A stretch of 64,000 nt of DNA from Stenotrophomonas maltophilia (GCF_006970445.1 NZ_CP033877.1:2736750-2800749); one strand, 5' to 3'; positions 24,439-32,646 are shown, counted from the first letter of the stretch. A program made the numbers and translations. Notes: generated by a model from the letters alone, not told the origin.

Positions 24439-24888
24439 ATGATTCCCGAACGCGAGCGGACAGGCGTGCTGATCCGCCTGTTCACCGCGCTTCTCCTGCT
24501 GTTCCCCGGCCTTGCGCTGGTGGCTTCCACGTATCGGCACGGGTACGTGACGGCCCTCGCCGTGGTGGTGTTCGTCGCCGTGCACGCCACAGTGCACGTG
24601 CTGGCGGCATGGCGGAGGGCTGCCTCGCGCCCCGCTCCCCCGCTCCTGCATGCCCTGGATGCGCGTGCAGCCACCGTCATGCTTGCCGCCTCGTTGCTGA
24701 CCGTCGCGATCAGCGCAGCAGCCGCGAGGTTGCCCGCCACTGCGTGTGCCGCACTGCTGGCCGGCGCGGTGCTGCAGCTCTGGAGCCTGCGCACGGCGAC
24801 GCAACGATTGCGCCACGCGCTGCTGGCAATCGGCAGCATGCTCCAGTTCATTGCGATGGCACTGCTCACGCTCGGCATTGCCCACTGA
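24439..24888 (+). CDS. Hypothetical membrane protein (149 aa)
   Basis: Unrecognised. From the ATG at 24439 the protein begins MIPERERTGVLIRLF and has four hydrophobic segments at about residues 10-29, 33-52, 69-88 and 90-147 (the last broken by RTATQRLRH). The exact start is uncertain because the frame is open to 24262. It lies between the two-component system and macA and may belong to the same regulon, as copy B of the regulatory box precedes it. Confidence 0.6.
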   Translation: MIPERERTGVLIRLFTALLLLFPGLALVASTYRHGYVTALAVVVFVAVHATVHVLAAWRRAASRPAPPLLHALDARAATVMLAASLLTVAISAAAARLPATACAALLAGAVLQLWSLRTATQRLRHALLAIGSMLQFIAMALLTLGIAH

Positions 24889-24906
24889 AACGTCCGCACC
24901 ACCGCA

Positions 24907-24923
24907 AGGTTCGCGCAATCCAG
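24907..24923 (+). promoter_or_regulatory. Regulatory box copy C (AGGTTC-N5-ATCCAG) upstream of macA
   Basis: Fourth copy, about 100 bases upstream of the macA start. It shares 19 contiguous bases with copy E. It suggests that the adjacent two-component system controls the MacAB pump. Confidence 0.6.
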
Positions 24924-25023
24924 CGCATCGAGACTCGACCACCATCCACACCTGTCACCCCAGGCGTGCATTCCAACCGTCTCGAGGATCCACGATGCCC
25001 CGTCCCTTCCGGATGCCGCGCCG

Positions 25024-26214
25024 ATGAGCGCCGCACCGCGCAACCGCCGCCGTGTGCTGATCATTGCCGCCGCACTCCTGTGCGCCACGCTCGCGCTCGT
25101 CGCCTGGCTCCGGCCCGCACCACCACCGCAGCTGCAGGTGGCACCGGTAACCCGGGGCAACATTGAACAGGTCGTGGAAGCCACCGGAACGCTGAAGCCC
25201 TCGCGGCTGGTCAGCGTGGGCGCGCAGGTCTCCGGCCGCATCGAGGCCCTGCATGTGAAGCTGGGCGACAAGGTGAAGGCCGGCGATCCGATTGCCGATA
25301 TCGATTCGCGCACCCAGCGCAACGCATTGCTGAGCGCGCAGGCAGCACAGCGCACTGCGCGCGCCAACCGTGACGCGCTGGCCACCGACCTGCGCCAGCT
25401 CGAGCTGACATTGCACCGACAACAGCAGCTGGTGACCTCGCAGCTGGTGGCACGCGCCGACGTCGATGCGGCCAAGGCCAAGGTCGATGCCACCCGGGAA
25501 CAGATCGCCGCGCTGGAGGGTGAGATCGTGCAGCGGCAGACCGACGTGGATATCGCACAGACCAACCTCGAGTACACCCGTATCACCGCCCCCACCGACG
25601 GCACCGTGCTGGCCGTGGTCGCGCGCCAGGGGCAGACCGTGAACGCTGTTCAGAGCGCACCGACCATCGTGATGCTGGGCAACCAGGACATCATGACGGT
25701 CTACGCGGAAATCTCCGAGGCGGATGTCGTGCACACGTCCATTGGCCAGGAAGCGTTCTTCACCATTCTTGGCGACGCAGGACGTCGCTACAGCAGCACG
25801 CTTCGCGACATTGCGCCGGCTCCGGAATCGATCACCCAGGAAGACGCCTCCGCCCTAGCTTCACCCGCGACCGCCGGTGGCAGCCGCACCGCCATGTACT
25901 ACAACGGGCAGTTCGACGTGGCCAACGCCGATGGCCGCCTGCGCAGCTACATGACCGCGCAGGTGCGCATCGTGCTGGGTCGCGCCGACAATGTCCTGAC
26001 GCTTCCTTCCGCCGCGCTGGGTGCACGCGCGGCCGATGGCAGCTACAGCGTGCAGGTGCGTGGTGCCGACGGGCACGCCCATGCCCGCCGCATCACCACC
26101 GGGCTGGACGACCAGATCCAGGTGGAAGTACGCAGCGGCCTGAAAGAGGGCGAACAGGTGGTGCTGGCGCAGGCCCAGGACGATGCCACCACTGCACACG
26201 TGCCGTCGAAATGA
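25024..26214 (+). CDS. macA: MacA-like periplasmic adaptor (HlyD/RND-MFP family)
   Basis: Membrane-fusion protein of an ABC-type tripartite efflux pump, 396 aa. One N-terminal membrane helix (about residues 10-28), a barrel-lipoyl half motif (VVEATGTLKPSRLVSVGAQVSGRIEALHVKLGDKVKAG), a long coiled-coil hairpin (about 95-175, Gln/Ala/Arg-rich) and the second lipoyl half (TRITAPTDGTVLAV). It overlaps macB by 4 bases. No TolC-type outer-membrane gene follows, so the pump must borrow one encoded elsewhere. Confidence 0.92.
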   Translation: MSAAPRNRRRVLIIAAALLCATLALVAWLRPAPPPQLQVAPVTRGNIEQVVEATGTLKPSRLVSVGAQVSGRIEALHVKLGDKVKAGDPIADIDSRTQRNALLSAQAAQRTARANRDALATDLRQLELTLHRQQQLVTSQLVARADVDAAKAKVDATREQIAALEGEIVQRQTDVDIAQTNLEYTRITAPTDGTVLAVVARQGQTVNAVQSAPTIVMLGNQDIMTVYAEISEADVVHTSIGQEAFFTILGDAGRRYSSTLRDIAPAPESITQEDASALASPATAGGSRTAMYYNGQFDVANADGRLRSYMTAQVRIVLGRADNVLTLPSAALGARAADGSYSVQVRGADGHAHARRITTGLDDQIQVEVRSGLKEGEQVVLAQAQDDATTAHVPSK

Positions 26215-28175
26215 GCACATCCACCACCGCCCCCTTGCTGCGCGTACGCGGCGTACGCCGCGAGTTCGCGGCCGGCGAGCAGACACTGGTCGTGCTCGAT
26301 GGCGTGGACCTGGACATCCACGCAGGCGAACTGGTGGCCATCGTGGGCCAATCCGGCTCGGGCAAGTCCACGCTGATGAACATCCTCGGCTGCCTGGATC
26401 GCCCCTCCGCGGGGGCATACCAGATCGACGGACGTGAAACCGCACAGATGTCGCCCGATGAACTGGCCGAACTGCGCCGCGAGCACTTCGGCTTCATCTT
26501 CCAGCGCTATCACCTGCTGACCGACCTGACCGCATTGGGCAATGTAGAAGTACCTGCGATCTATGCGGGCATGCCGGCGGCCTCCCGCCACGCCCGCGCG
26601 GCCGAGCTGTTGGCGCGGCTGGGCCTGGGCGAACGTATGCAGCATCTGCCCGGCGAACTGTCAGGTGGTCAGCAGCAGCGTGTTTCGATTGCACGCGCAC
26701 TGATGAACGGCGGCGCGGTGATCTTCGCCGATGAGCCGACCGGAGCGCTGGACACCCACTCCGGAAAGGAGGTGATGAAGATCCTGGGCGAGCTGCATGC
26801 CGAGGGCCACACCGTGGTGCTGGTGACCCACGACATGGCCGTGGCCGAGCACGCCCAGCGCATCATCGAGATCCGCGATGGCCGGATTGTCGATGATCGT
26901 GCCACGGGCAGGGCTTCGGCCGCGGATGGGTCAGCGGCGGCCCCGCCGCAGCGCGGCACTGGCAGCGGCTGGCAGGCGGTGCGTGACCGCTTCGCGGAAG
27001 CGTTCCGCATGGCCCTGCGCGCAATGAACGCGCACCGCATGCGCACCTTCCTGACCATGCTCGGCATCATCATCGGCATTGCGTCGGTGGTCTCGGTGGT
27101 CGCACTGGGTACCGGCGCGCGCCAGGCCATCCTGTCCAACATTTCCTCGCTGGGCACCAATACCATCGAGATCTACCCCGGATCCGGCTTTGGCGACCTG
27201 CATTCGGCACGGGTGGAAACGCTCACCCCCGGCGACAGCGTGGCCCTGGCCGGACAGCCGTTCGTGGACAGCGCTACGCCCGGTGTGGCCACCACGGGCA
27301 CCGCGCTGCGCGGCAACCGCTCGGCCAGCGTGCAGGTGCAGGGCGTCAGCGAGCAGTACTTCCGCGTGCATGGCCTGAAGCTGGGCGAAGGTGACTTCTT
27401 CGGCCCTGCCGCCATAGCCGGCTATCAGCAGGTGGTGGTGATCGATGCCAATACCCGCGCCCGCTTCTTCGCTGCGGCGGACAACCCCATCGGCCAGACC
27501 CTGCTGCTGGGCAACGTGCCGGTTCGCGTGGTGGGCGTGGTGAAGAAGGATGCCGGCGCGGTCGGCGACGCCTCGTTGCTGCGGGTGTGGCTGCCCTACA
27601 CCACCACCATGGCACGGATGCTGGGGCAGAGCCACGTTTCCAGCATCACCGTGCGCGTCTCCGATGCAATCAGCATGGAGGCAGCCGAGCGCGCCATCGG
27701 GCGATTGCTGGCACGCCGCCACGGCAGCACCGATTTCTACATGAGCAACAACGCGCAGATCCGCCAGTCCATCGAACAGACCACCGGCATCCTGACCATG
27801 ATGATCAGCTCCATCGCCGCCATCGCGCTGGTGGTGGGCGGAATCGGAGTGATGAACATCATGCTGGTGTCGGTGACCGAGCGAACACGCGAGATTGGCG
27901 TGCGCATGGCAGTGGGCGCGCGGCGCAGCGACATCCTGCAGCAGTTCCTGATCGAATCGGTACTGGTGTGCCTGCTCGGCGGCATGCTCGGCATCGGCGT
28001 GGCCCTGGCACTGGGCGCGGGATTGGAGCTGGCCAACGTGGGTTTCAGCCTGGTGTTCTCCGCCAATTCGATTCTGGCTGCCTTCGCCTGTTCCAGCCTG
28101 ATTGGCATTGGCTTCGGCTTCCTGCCGGCGCGCCGCGCCGCGCAGCTGGACCCGGTCGAAGCGCTGGTTCGATAG
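26211..28175 (+). CDS. macB: MacB-like ABC transporter, ATPase-permease fusion
   Basis: Inner-membrane ABC exporter with fused domains, 654 aa, the usual MacB length. ATPase: Walker A GQSGSGKS (46-53), signature LSGGQQQRV, Walker B VIFADEPTGALD. Then a membrane helix near residue 280 (TMLGIIIGIASVVSVVALG), a large periplasmic domain (about 305-525) and three C-terminal helices with the FtsX motif (GIGVMNIMLVSVTERTREIGVRMAVGAR). MacAB pumps export macrolides, lipoprotein-like peptides or siderophores, using the lateral mechanotransmission mechanism; the substrate here is unknown. Confidence 0.94.
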   Translation: MSTSTTAPLLRVRGVRREFAAGEQTLVVLDGVDLDIHAGELVAIVGQSGSGKSTLMNILGCLDRPSAGAYQIDGRETAQMSPDELAELRREHFGFIFQRYHLLTDLTALGNVEVPAIYAGMPAASRHARAAELLARLGLGERMQHLPGELSGGQQQRVSIARALMNGGAVIFADEPTGALDTHSGKEVMKILGELHAEGHTVVLVTHDMAVAEHAQRIIEIRDGRIVDDRATGRASAADGSAAAPPQRGTGSGWQAVRDRFAEAFRMALRAMNAHRMRTFLTMLGIIIGIASVVSVVALGTGARQAILSNISSLGTNTIEIYPGSGFGDLHSARVETLTPGDSVALAGQPFVDSATPGVATTGTALRGNRSASVQVQGVSEQYFRVHGLKLGEGDFFGPAAIAGYQQVVVIDANTRARFFAAADNPIGQTLLLGNVPVRVVGVVKKDAGAVGDASLLRVWLPYTTTMARMLGQSHVSSITVRVSDAISMEAAERAIGRLLARRHGSTDFYMSNNAQIRQSIEQTTGILTMMISSIAAIALVVGGIGVMNIMLVSVTERTREIGVRMAVGARRSDILQQFLIESVLVCLLGGMLGIGVALALGAGLELANVGFSLVFSANSILAAFACSSLIGIGFGFLPARRAAQLDPVEALVR

Positions 28176-28201
28176 CCCGTGACGTTACCTGCAGTGACGG
28201 C

Positions 28202-28218
28202 AGGTTCGCGCAATGTCC
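28202..28218 (+). promoter_or_regulatory. Regulatory box copy D (AGGTTC-N5-ATGTCC)
   Basis: Fifth copy, shortly after macB and 47 bases upstream of the 134-aa secreted protein gene. Core GTTCGCGCAAT is identical to copies C and E. Confidence 0.6.
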
Positions 28219-28265
28219 ACAGGCTCTACTGGAGCTACCAACAATGTCCGCACAGGAGCTGGACG

Positions 28266-28670
28266 ATGTTTCTGAAACCAGGAAGAACCGCACTGCTGCT
28301 TGCAGCGGCTGCACAACTGATGCTGCTGTTGCCCTATTCCGGCGACGTCCATGCGCAACGCGGCGACCGCTACAACCCGCAGTGGAACCAGGACTACCGT
28401 GACCACGATCGTGATGCGTGGGAGCGCCGTGAACGTGAACGTGAACGCGAGCGTGACCGGGAACGCGAGCGCCGCCACGAGGCCAAGACCACCGGCGTGG
28501 TGGTGGGTGTGGTGGGTGCGGCAGTGGTGGCCGGTGTCATTGCCGCAGCCGCCAAGCGCGAACGCGAGACCCGCGAACGCGCCGACTACTGCATTCGCCG
28601 CTACGGCAACTATGACCGCCGCAACGATACCTATCGCGGCGCCGACGGCTACACCTATCCCTGCCGCTGA
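28266..28670 (+). CDS. Secreted Arg/Glu-rich protein with glycine-zipper segment (134 aa)
   Basis: Function unknown. A signal peptide (about residues 1-30, ending DVHA) precedes a strongly charged segment of alternating Arg/Glu/Asp (residues 43-73, RERERERERDRERERR-like), then a Gly/Val/Ala hydrophobic stretch (76-96: TGVVVGVVGAAVVAGVIAAAA) and a Cys-containing end (DYCIRRYGNY... YPCR). The middle may be an extended charged helix and the hydrophobic part a membrane-active or zipper element. The gene has GGAG upstream of the ATG at 28266 and regulatory box copy D before it. Confidence 0.75.
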   Translation: MFLKPGRTALLLAAAAQLMLLLPYSGDVHAQRGDRYNPQWNQDYRDHDRDAWERRERERERERDRERERRHEAKTTGVVVGVVGAAVVAGVIAAAAKRERETRERADYCIRRYGNYDRRNDTYRGADGYTYPCR

Positions 28671-28697
28671 CCTGCACACCTCAAGGACATACGACCC

Positions 28698-29075
28698 ATG
28701 AAGAAGACCGCTCTGTTGATCGCATTGTGCGCCGCTCCGCTGATCTCCCAGGCTGCACCGGCCGACCCGAAACAGGCCTACATCGATTCCACGTTCACCG
28801 CGATGGACTCCAACAAGGATGGCCGCGTCGACAAGGCCGAGTACACGAAATTCCAACAGGGACGCTTCAGCAAGCAGGCCGATTCGATCGACGCAGCGTT
28901 CACTGCCATGGACGCCAACAAAGACGGCAGGATCAGCAAGGAAGAGGCCACTGTGGTGCCGGAGATTGCGAAGTACTTTGCGGGCCTGGACACCGATGGT
29001 GATGGCTATCTGTCGCTGAAGGAGATGCAGCAGGCCATGGTGGCCGCGCAGACTGCAGACGCACCAACAAAGTAA
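28698..29075 (+). CDS. Secreted EF-hand calcium-binding protein (125 aa)
   Basis: Periplasmic or secreted Ca2+-binding protein. Signal peptide MKKTALLIALCAAPLISQAA (1-20), then three canonical 12-residue EF loops at 37-48 (DSNKDGRVDKAE), 72-83 (DANKDGRISKEE) and 98-109 (DTDGDGYLSLKE). It follows the Arg/Glu-rich gene by 27 bases and is probably co-transcribed from the box D promoter. With the nearby two-component system it could sense or buffer divalent cations; that is inference. Confidence 0.88.
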   Translation: MKKTALLIALCAAPLISQAAPADPKQAYIDSTFTAMDSNKDGRVDKAEYTKFQQGRFSKQADSIDAAFTAMDANKDGRISKEEATVVPEIAKYFAGLDTDGDGYLSLKEMQQAMVAAQTADAPTK

Positions 29076-29124
29076 ATCCAGGGCGGGGCGCTGAAGATAG
29101 ATGCCCATCCGGGCGCGACGCGGG

Positions 29125-29153
29125 TTGAATACACCCTCTTCCCACGATAGCCT
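29125..29153 (+). promoter_or_regulatory. Promoter of six-Cys microprotein gene 1
   Basis: TTGAAT (29125-29130), 17-base spacer, TAGCCT (29148-29153). The same TTGAAT-17-TAG(C/G)CT layout precedes the paralogue at 37.9-38.1 kb, which supports its reality. Confidence 0.65.
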
Positions 29154-29190
29154 CCGAGCTGCCCAAGGAGGGCTATCAACGGAGTGAAGC

Positions 29191-29388
29191 ATGAAGATTG
29201 GATTCAAGCTGTCTGTTGCTATTGCGGCTGCTGCATTGACCCTGGGAATCGGCAGCGCCGCCGCGGAGTCCCGGTGTACCCCGTGCTACACCGCATACGA
29301 AGCCTGCCTCGCCACAGGCAAGAGTGATGATTTCTGCTACCCGCCGTTTGCCCGCTGCCTACGGAACAGCGGCTGCACCGTCCCGTAA
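29191..29388 (+). CDS. Secreted six-cysteine microprotein 1 (65 aa)
   Basis: Unknown function. Signal peptide MKIGFKLSVAIAAAALTLGIGSAAA (cleavage about residue 25) is followed by a mature peptide of about 40 residues with six Cys in the spacing C-x2-C-x6-C-x9-C-x6-C-x5-C, probably three disulfides. A GGAG site lies 6 bases upstream of the ATG. The paralogue at 37897-38100 keeps the signal peptide start MKIGFKLSVA and the identical Cys spacing. The gene is convergent with the T4SS effector gene. It could be a small toxin, envelope or copper/oxidation-related peptide; nothing in the sequence decides. Confidence 0.82.
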   Translation: MKIGFKLSVAIAAAALTLGIGSAAAESRCTPCYTAYEACLATGKSDDFCYPPFARCLRNSGCTVP

Positions 29389-29456
29389 GTCACGCCTCGC
29401 CATGATGTGTGCCGGCCCCCTCCCGGGGCTGGCATTGGCGGCCCGGCACTGTGATT

Positions 29457-30779
29457 TCAACCCATCCGCATCACAGGGCTCTCGCAAGCCTGCACGTCAA
29501 TGTCCTGCTGGCGTTGCACAGCCGCCTGTTGGCGGTCCAGGCTGACGGCCTCGATCTGCTGCAGTGACTGCTCGACCGGTGTCTGCACTGCCCGGTCCGT
29601 GGGCATGGAGGCCCGCAGATGCGCCGGATCATTCAACTCGCCCTGCACCACGAACACGTTGCGGCCGGCCGGGTGATCGGTGGTCTGCGCGCTCAGCAGG
29701 ACATGGTCGGCACGTTCAAGCTGGTTGTGACGCGCCAAGGCCATCACGCTCGCCACCAGGCGCTCGCTGTTCTCATCATGGGTACGTCCCGCGCTGGCAT
29801 CGATCGCGGCCACGCCTTCGCGCACCTGCTGCATCAATGCGTATTCACGGTGGCCGGGACCAATGTCGGCCAGACGGGTCGGTGCCTGCGCGGGATCCGG
29901 CATGTCGTCCACGGCTGCGGTAAGCGGGCTGCGCGTAATGGTCCGGTACGGGTCGTCCGGGTGGAACTGGTTACGCTTTTCCTGCCGTTCCAGACGAACC
30001 TCGCGCGCGTCGTTGAGCTCGGCGATACGGGCGGGATCAGTGATCTCGCGCAGCGACATGTGACCGCCACCCGCGCTGACGCTGGCCCACTTCCTGTCCG
30101 CTTCGAAGTACATCGCGTAGTAGCAGTTGCCACCGATGACGTTCGGATCGACCGCCGAGCGCCCCTCCAGTGCCTGGGTGGCTTCCAGCACGCTCAACCG
30201 GGTCAGGTACTGACCGCCTTTCGTCCATCCCATCTGGCTGATGGCATCGACGCTGGTGTTGCCTACGCGCGGGCCCCCGGCGTAGTCATTGTTGAGCATG
30301 TTGGTCCAGATCTGTTCCAGCTTCTCGGGGCCGCTCTTCTGCTCAGCCGCCTGCAGCAACACGCGCGGCGTCCAGCAGTTGGGATCGAGTTCATGCCGTT
30401 CAAATGCCCGGTCGTGAGCCAGCATCACATCCTTGCCGGGAAGATTCAGTGCCAGGTCTGGGCGGCGCTCGTTCATCCACTGCTGCCGCAACTCAAGATC
30501 TCTTTCGAGCAGGGTCTGCCCAAAGGACTCCCATTGCCGCTCGGTCAACTGCGCATTTGAAAACCGGGATCCCTCTTCCTGCTGGGTCTTCGCGTAGCTC
30601 TGTGCATAGGTGTTCGCGACGCGTCCCGGCAGGCTGTCATTGCGTACAACACCCAGTGCCAGTGTCCCGTACCCATCGGCTCCCGGCAGTTGCGACAGGT
30701 AGTTCCAGTAAAGCTCGCGGTTGCCGTCTCTGGCATAGCTGCCAAGGACGCTGAGATCGCGTTCGGTCAATCCACTCAT
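29457..30779 (-). CDS. XVIPCD-containing T4SS antibacterial effector (X-Tfe)
   Basis: 440-aa protein with two parts. The C-terminal part (about residues 300-440) matches the XVIPCD secretion domain that Xanthomonadales VirD4 recognises: GHREYALMQQVREGVAAIDAS, GRTHDENSERLVASVMALAR, ADHVLLS, FVVQGELNDPAHLRAS, AVQTPVEQSLQQ and a Gln-rich end. The N-terminal 290 residues (MSGLTERDLSVLGSYARDG...) are the presumed toxin; I recognise no catalytic motif, and no GxSxG lipase or lysozyme motif is visible. There is no signal peptide. It lies directly downstream of a lipoprotein immunity-type gene (31-base gap), as in other X-Tfe/X-Tfi pairs. A pair of this kind (Smlt3024/Smlt3025) is described near the T4SS of S. 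maltophilia K279a; this may be its orthologue. Confidence 0.85.
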   Translation of the reverse strand: MSGLTERDLSVLGSYARDGNRELYWNYLSQLPGADGYGTLALGVVRNDSLPGRVANTYAQSYAKTQQEEGSRFSNAQLTERQWESFGQTLLERDLELRQQWMNERRPDLALNLPGKDVMLAHDRAFERHELDPNCWTPRVLLQAAEQKSGPEKLEQIWTNMLNNDYAGGPRVGNTSVDAISQMGWTKGGQYLTRLSVLEATQALEGRSAVDPNVIGGNCYYAMYFEADRKWASVSAGGGHMSLREITDPARIAELNDAREVRLERQEKRNQFHPDDPYRTITRSPLTAAVDDMPDPAQAPTRLADIGPGHREYALMQQVREGVAAIDASAGRTHDENSERLVASVMALARHNQLERADHVLLSAQTTDHPAGRNVFVVQGELNDPAHLRASMPTDRAVQTPVEQSLQQIEAVSLDRQQAAVQRQQDIDVQACESPVMRMG

Positions 30780-30810
30780 ACCTTGCCCCTTCTCTTCCTT
30801 GACTCACCGA

Positions 30811-31674
30811 TCACTTGGACCGGGTGCGCGCGATAACGTCCCTAACGGCATCTTCCATGCGCTTCCAGTCCTTCAGAAACGCTCTCTTGTAGTCCAGGCT
30901 GACGGACAGCTTGTTGTCGATGTCCACGAAATAGTGAACGCAGCCAGCCGCCACTTCCCCTGGCTCACTGATCACCTCGCCCCCCTCCAGCCGCACGCCG
31001 TCGCGTCGGAATTCCGCGCCGTCACATTTGATGAACGAGCTGATCCGGCCATCGGCCTGGCGTGCGATGTACCAGTCTCTCTCATAGGCGGGATTGCGGA
31101 CAGGCGGCTTCCCGTACCGCGCCTCATACTTCTTCGCGTACAACACCATCTTCGCTTCATCGATTGCATAGGGCGTCAGGCCCAAGGTCTGCGGCTGTGC
31201 AACGCGTTGATCGAGACGGTCCCTGGGATCCTCCCTTTCCACAGAGCCCTCCTCCGTGATGGCTTCATTTGACGACAGCCTTGAAAGCAGTGTGTCGACA
31301 GGAACGCGATCAACGTAGTTGATCCGAATGGGAATCTCCTTCCGGAAATCATTCGTACGCGGATTGGCCCGGGCACCCGGCGCCGTCGGCTTCATGTCCG
31401 GCCACTCGATGACCAGCGTCACGCCCTCGCCCGGCCACGGTGCGATCTGGCTGTCCAAGTAGTTGGCCGGAATGCGGAAGGTGTTCGGCCCGAGCTTCAC
31501 GTCCACGGGCGCATCGGTATAGGTGTGGCCGTTGATCGTGCGGCCGGTATGGGGGGCGCCGGACATGGCGGGATTCCTTTCGTGTTCGGTGGACGGCGGC
31601 CGTGCACACGCGCTGGCACTCACTGCGACGGAAAGTGCAAGCGTCAGGCAACGGCCGGGGGACATCACGTGCAT
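30811..31674 (-). CDS. Periplasmic lipoprotein immunity protein (Tli4-like, X-Tfi)
   Basis: Probable immunity partner of the effector at 29457-30779, 287 aa from the ATG at 31674 (alternatives 31680 and 31665). The N-terminus is an export signal ending in SASAC, a permissive lipobox, so the protein is likely a periplasmic lipoprotein. The body has features of the Tli4-type immunity family first seen with T6SS lipases (PNTFRIPANYLDSQIAPWPGEG and VTLVIEWPDMKP in the first third, a C-terminal half with YEARYGKPPVRNP and FIKCDG). It is upstream of the effector in the same orientation, so the protective gene is transcribed first. GC looks lower than in the flanking housekeeping genes. Confidence 0.75.
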   Translation of the reverse strand: MHVMSPGRCLTLALSVAVSASACARPPSTEHERNPAMSGAPHTGRTINGHTYTDAPVDVKLGPNTFRIPANYLDSQIAPWPGEGVTLVIEWPDMKPTAPGARANPRTNDFRKEIPIRINYVDRVPVDTLLSRLSSNEAITEEGSVEREDPRDRLDQRVAQPQTLGLTPYAIDEAKMVLYAKKYEARYGKPPVRNPAYERDWYIARQADGRISSFIKCDGAEFRRDGVRLEGGEVISEPGEVAAGCVHYFVDIDNKLSVSLDYKRAFLKDWKRMEDAVRDVIARTRSK

Positions 31675-31750
31675 GGGCATTCCATTGCAGGGCTTCGTGG
31701 CCACTATAGGCAACCGGGCGTCAACGGAACAGGAACCGCATCGCAGCCCT

Positions 31751-32158
31751 TCATGGAACCAGGCAGCGCTCCGCCTGCAGCGACAGCGCCTGGCAGGCGT
31801 TGAACAGGCCCTCGACCAGCGCTGCGGACGGACAGCAGGCGGGATCGTCGTTCTCCCGTGCCACATGCGCGGCATGCAGCACCGCGGTCAACGCCGTGAT
31901 GCCCGAAACGCTGCGGGTCGCCAGGGCCATGTCGAAGGCACGACCGGGGCTCAGGCACATTTCACGCCATACATCGCCATCGGCGCGCAGGTTCCTGCCG
32001 TAGCCCTTCAGGTGTGCAAAGAATGCCGATGGCGTGACGAGATCGGCGGATTCGCGGAGCGCGTTCTCCAGCGTATCGGCCAAGGCAGCAGGAAGATCGC
32101 GCACGGCGGCGCTCAGCAGCGCATGCAGGCGGGAATGATCGGGAAGACGTTCGGGCAT
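31751..32158 (-). CDS. Hypothetical 135-aa protein
   Basis: Unrecognised. From the ATG at 32158 the product is a mostly helical cytoplasmic-looking protein (MPERLPDHSRLHALLSAAVRDLPAALADTLENALRESADL...) with a small Cys pair (DDPACCPSA) and no signal peptide. It is upstream of the immunity/effector genes on the same strand, with a 76-base gap, and might be co-transcribed with them. The frame is open upstream to about 32530 but that part has no protein-like composition. Confidence 0.65.
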   Translation of the reverse strand: MPERLPDHSRLHALLSAAVRDLPAALADTLENALRESADLVTPSAFFAHLKGYGRNLRADGDVWREMCLSPGRAFDMALATRSVSGITALTAVLHAAHVARENDDPACCPSAALVEGLFNACQALSLQAERCLVP

Positions 32159-32299
32159 GACGGCAACCTCACGATGTGGCCACCTGCAGATGCAAGGTGG
32201 CGGACGGTGCGGGTTGGCGTGCCGGATACATGATGCAAGAAGCCGGCGGATCGAGAGATCCCCACGCACCGTCCGCCATGAACTGGCAGGCGATGCATT

Positions 32300-32331
32300 G
32301 TCACGGTTGCAACTCTGGCTGCAACCGTGAC
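32300..32331. repeat. Perfect 12-bp inverted repeat GTCACGGTTGCA - 8 - TGCAACCGTGAC
   Basis: Arms at 32300-32311 and 32320-32331 with spacer ACTCTGGC. It is not followed by a T-run, so an operator or an RNA hairpin is more likely than a terminator. A related sequence, GTTGCAACGTTGGTTGC, occurs at about 32446-32462. Confidence 0.7.
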
Positions 32332-32443
32332 GCCGCGCATCATGTACGTTCGGGACGCCAATCCCGGCCACGGCGAATGCCTTGGCGCGGCCATGGTTAC
32401 CGCCCTGAACCGGCGATGGAAAGCAGGGAAATCCCGAGCGATC

Positions 32444-32455
32444 ACGTTGCAACGT
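32444..32455. repeat. 12-bp palindrome ACGTTGCAACGT
   Basis: It lies about 140 bases after the 12-bp inverted repeat and shares with it the pattern GTTGCAAC-nn-TGG-n-TGC. It may be a second binding site for the same factor. Confidence 0.4.
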
Positions 32456-32646
32456 TGGTTGCGTCAGTGGATGTCGAGTTGTCCATTGACTGGCGCGCTT
32501 CGCCAACAAACGACTCCGGCCGACGCGCACTTTCCGGACGCCCTATCCAGCCGTATACGACATGCGCGCTGCCGGTGCCGAAGATCCGCCGGTGACTATG
32601 GGCATTCGCGAAGCCCGCATGCGGCCTGTGCAACGCCGCTCAGCCT

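Larger units (their letters stand above)
32159..32646. other. 488-base gap with repeated GTTGCAAC elements
   Basis: No supportable gene. It contains a perfect 12-bp inverted repeat at 32300-32331 and a related palindrome at 32444-32455. Open frames across the gap are Arg/Ala-rich and have no start context. Confidence 0.5.

Noticed and set aside
29457..30779. Phospholipase identity for the effector because of its Tli4-like partner
   Set aside because: No GxSxG or HKD motif is visible in the N-terminal domain, so the partner fold alone is not enough.
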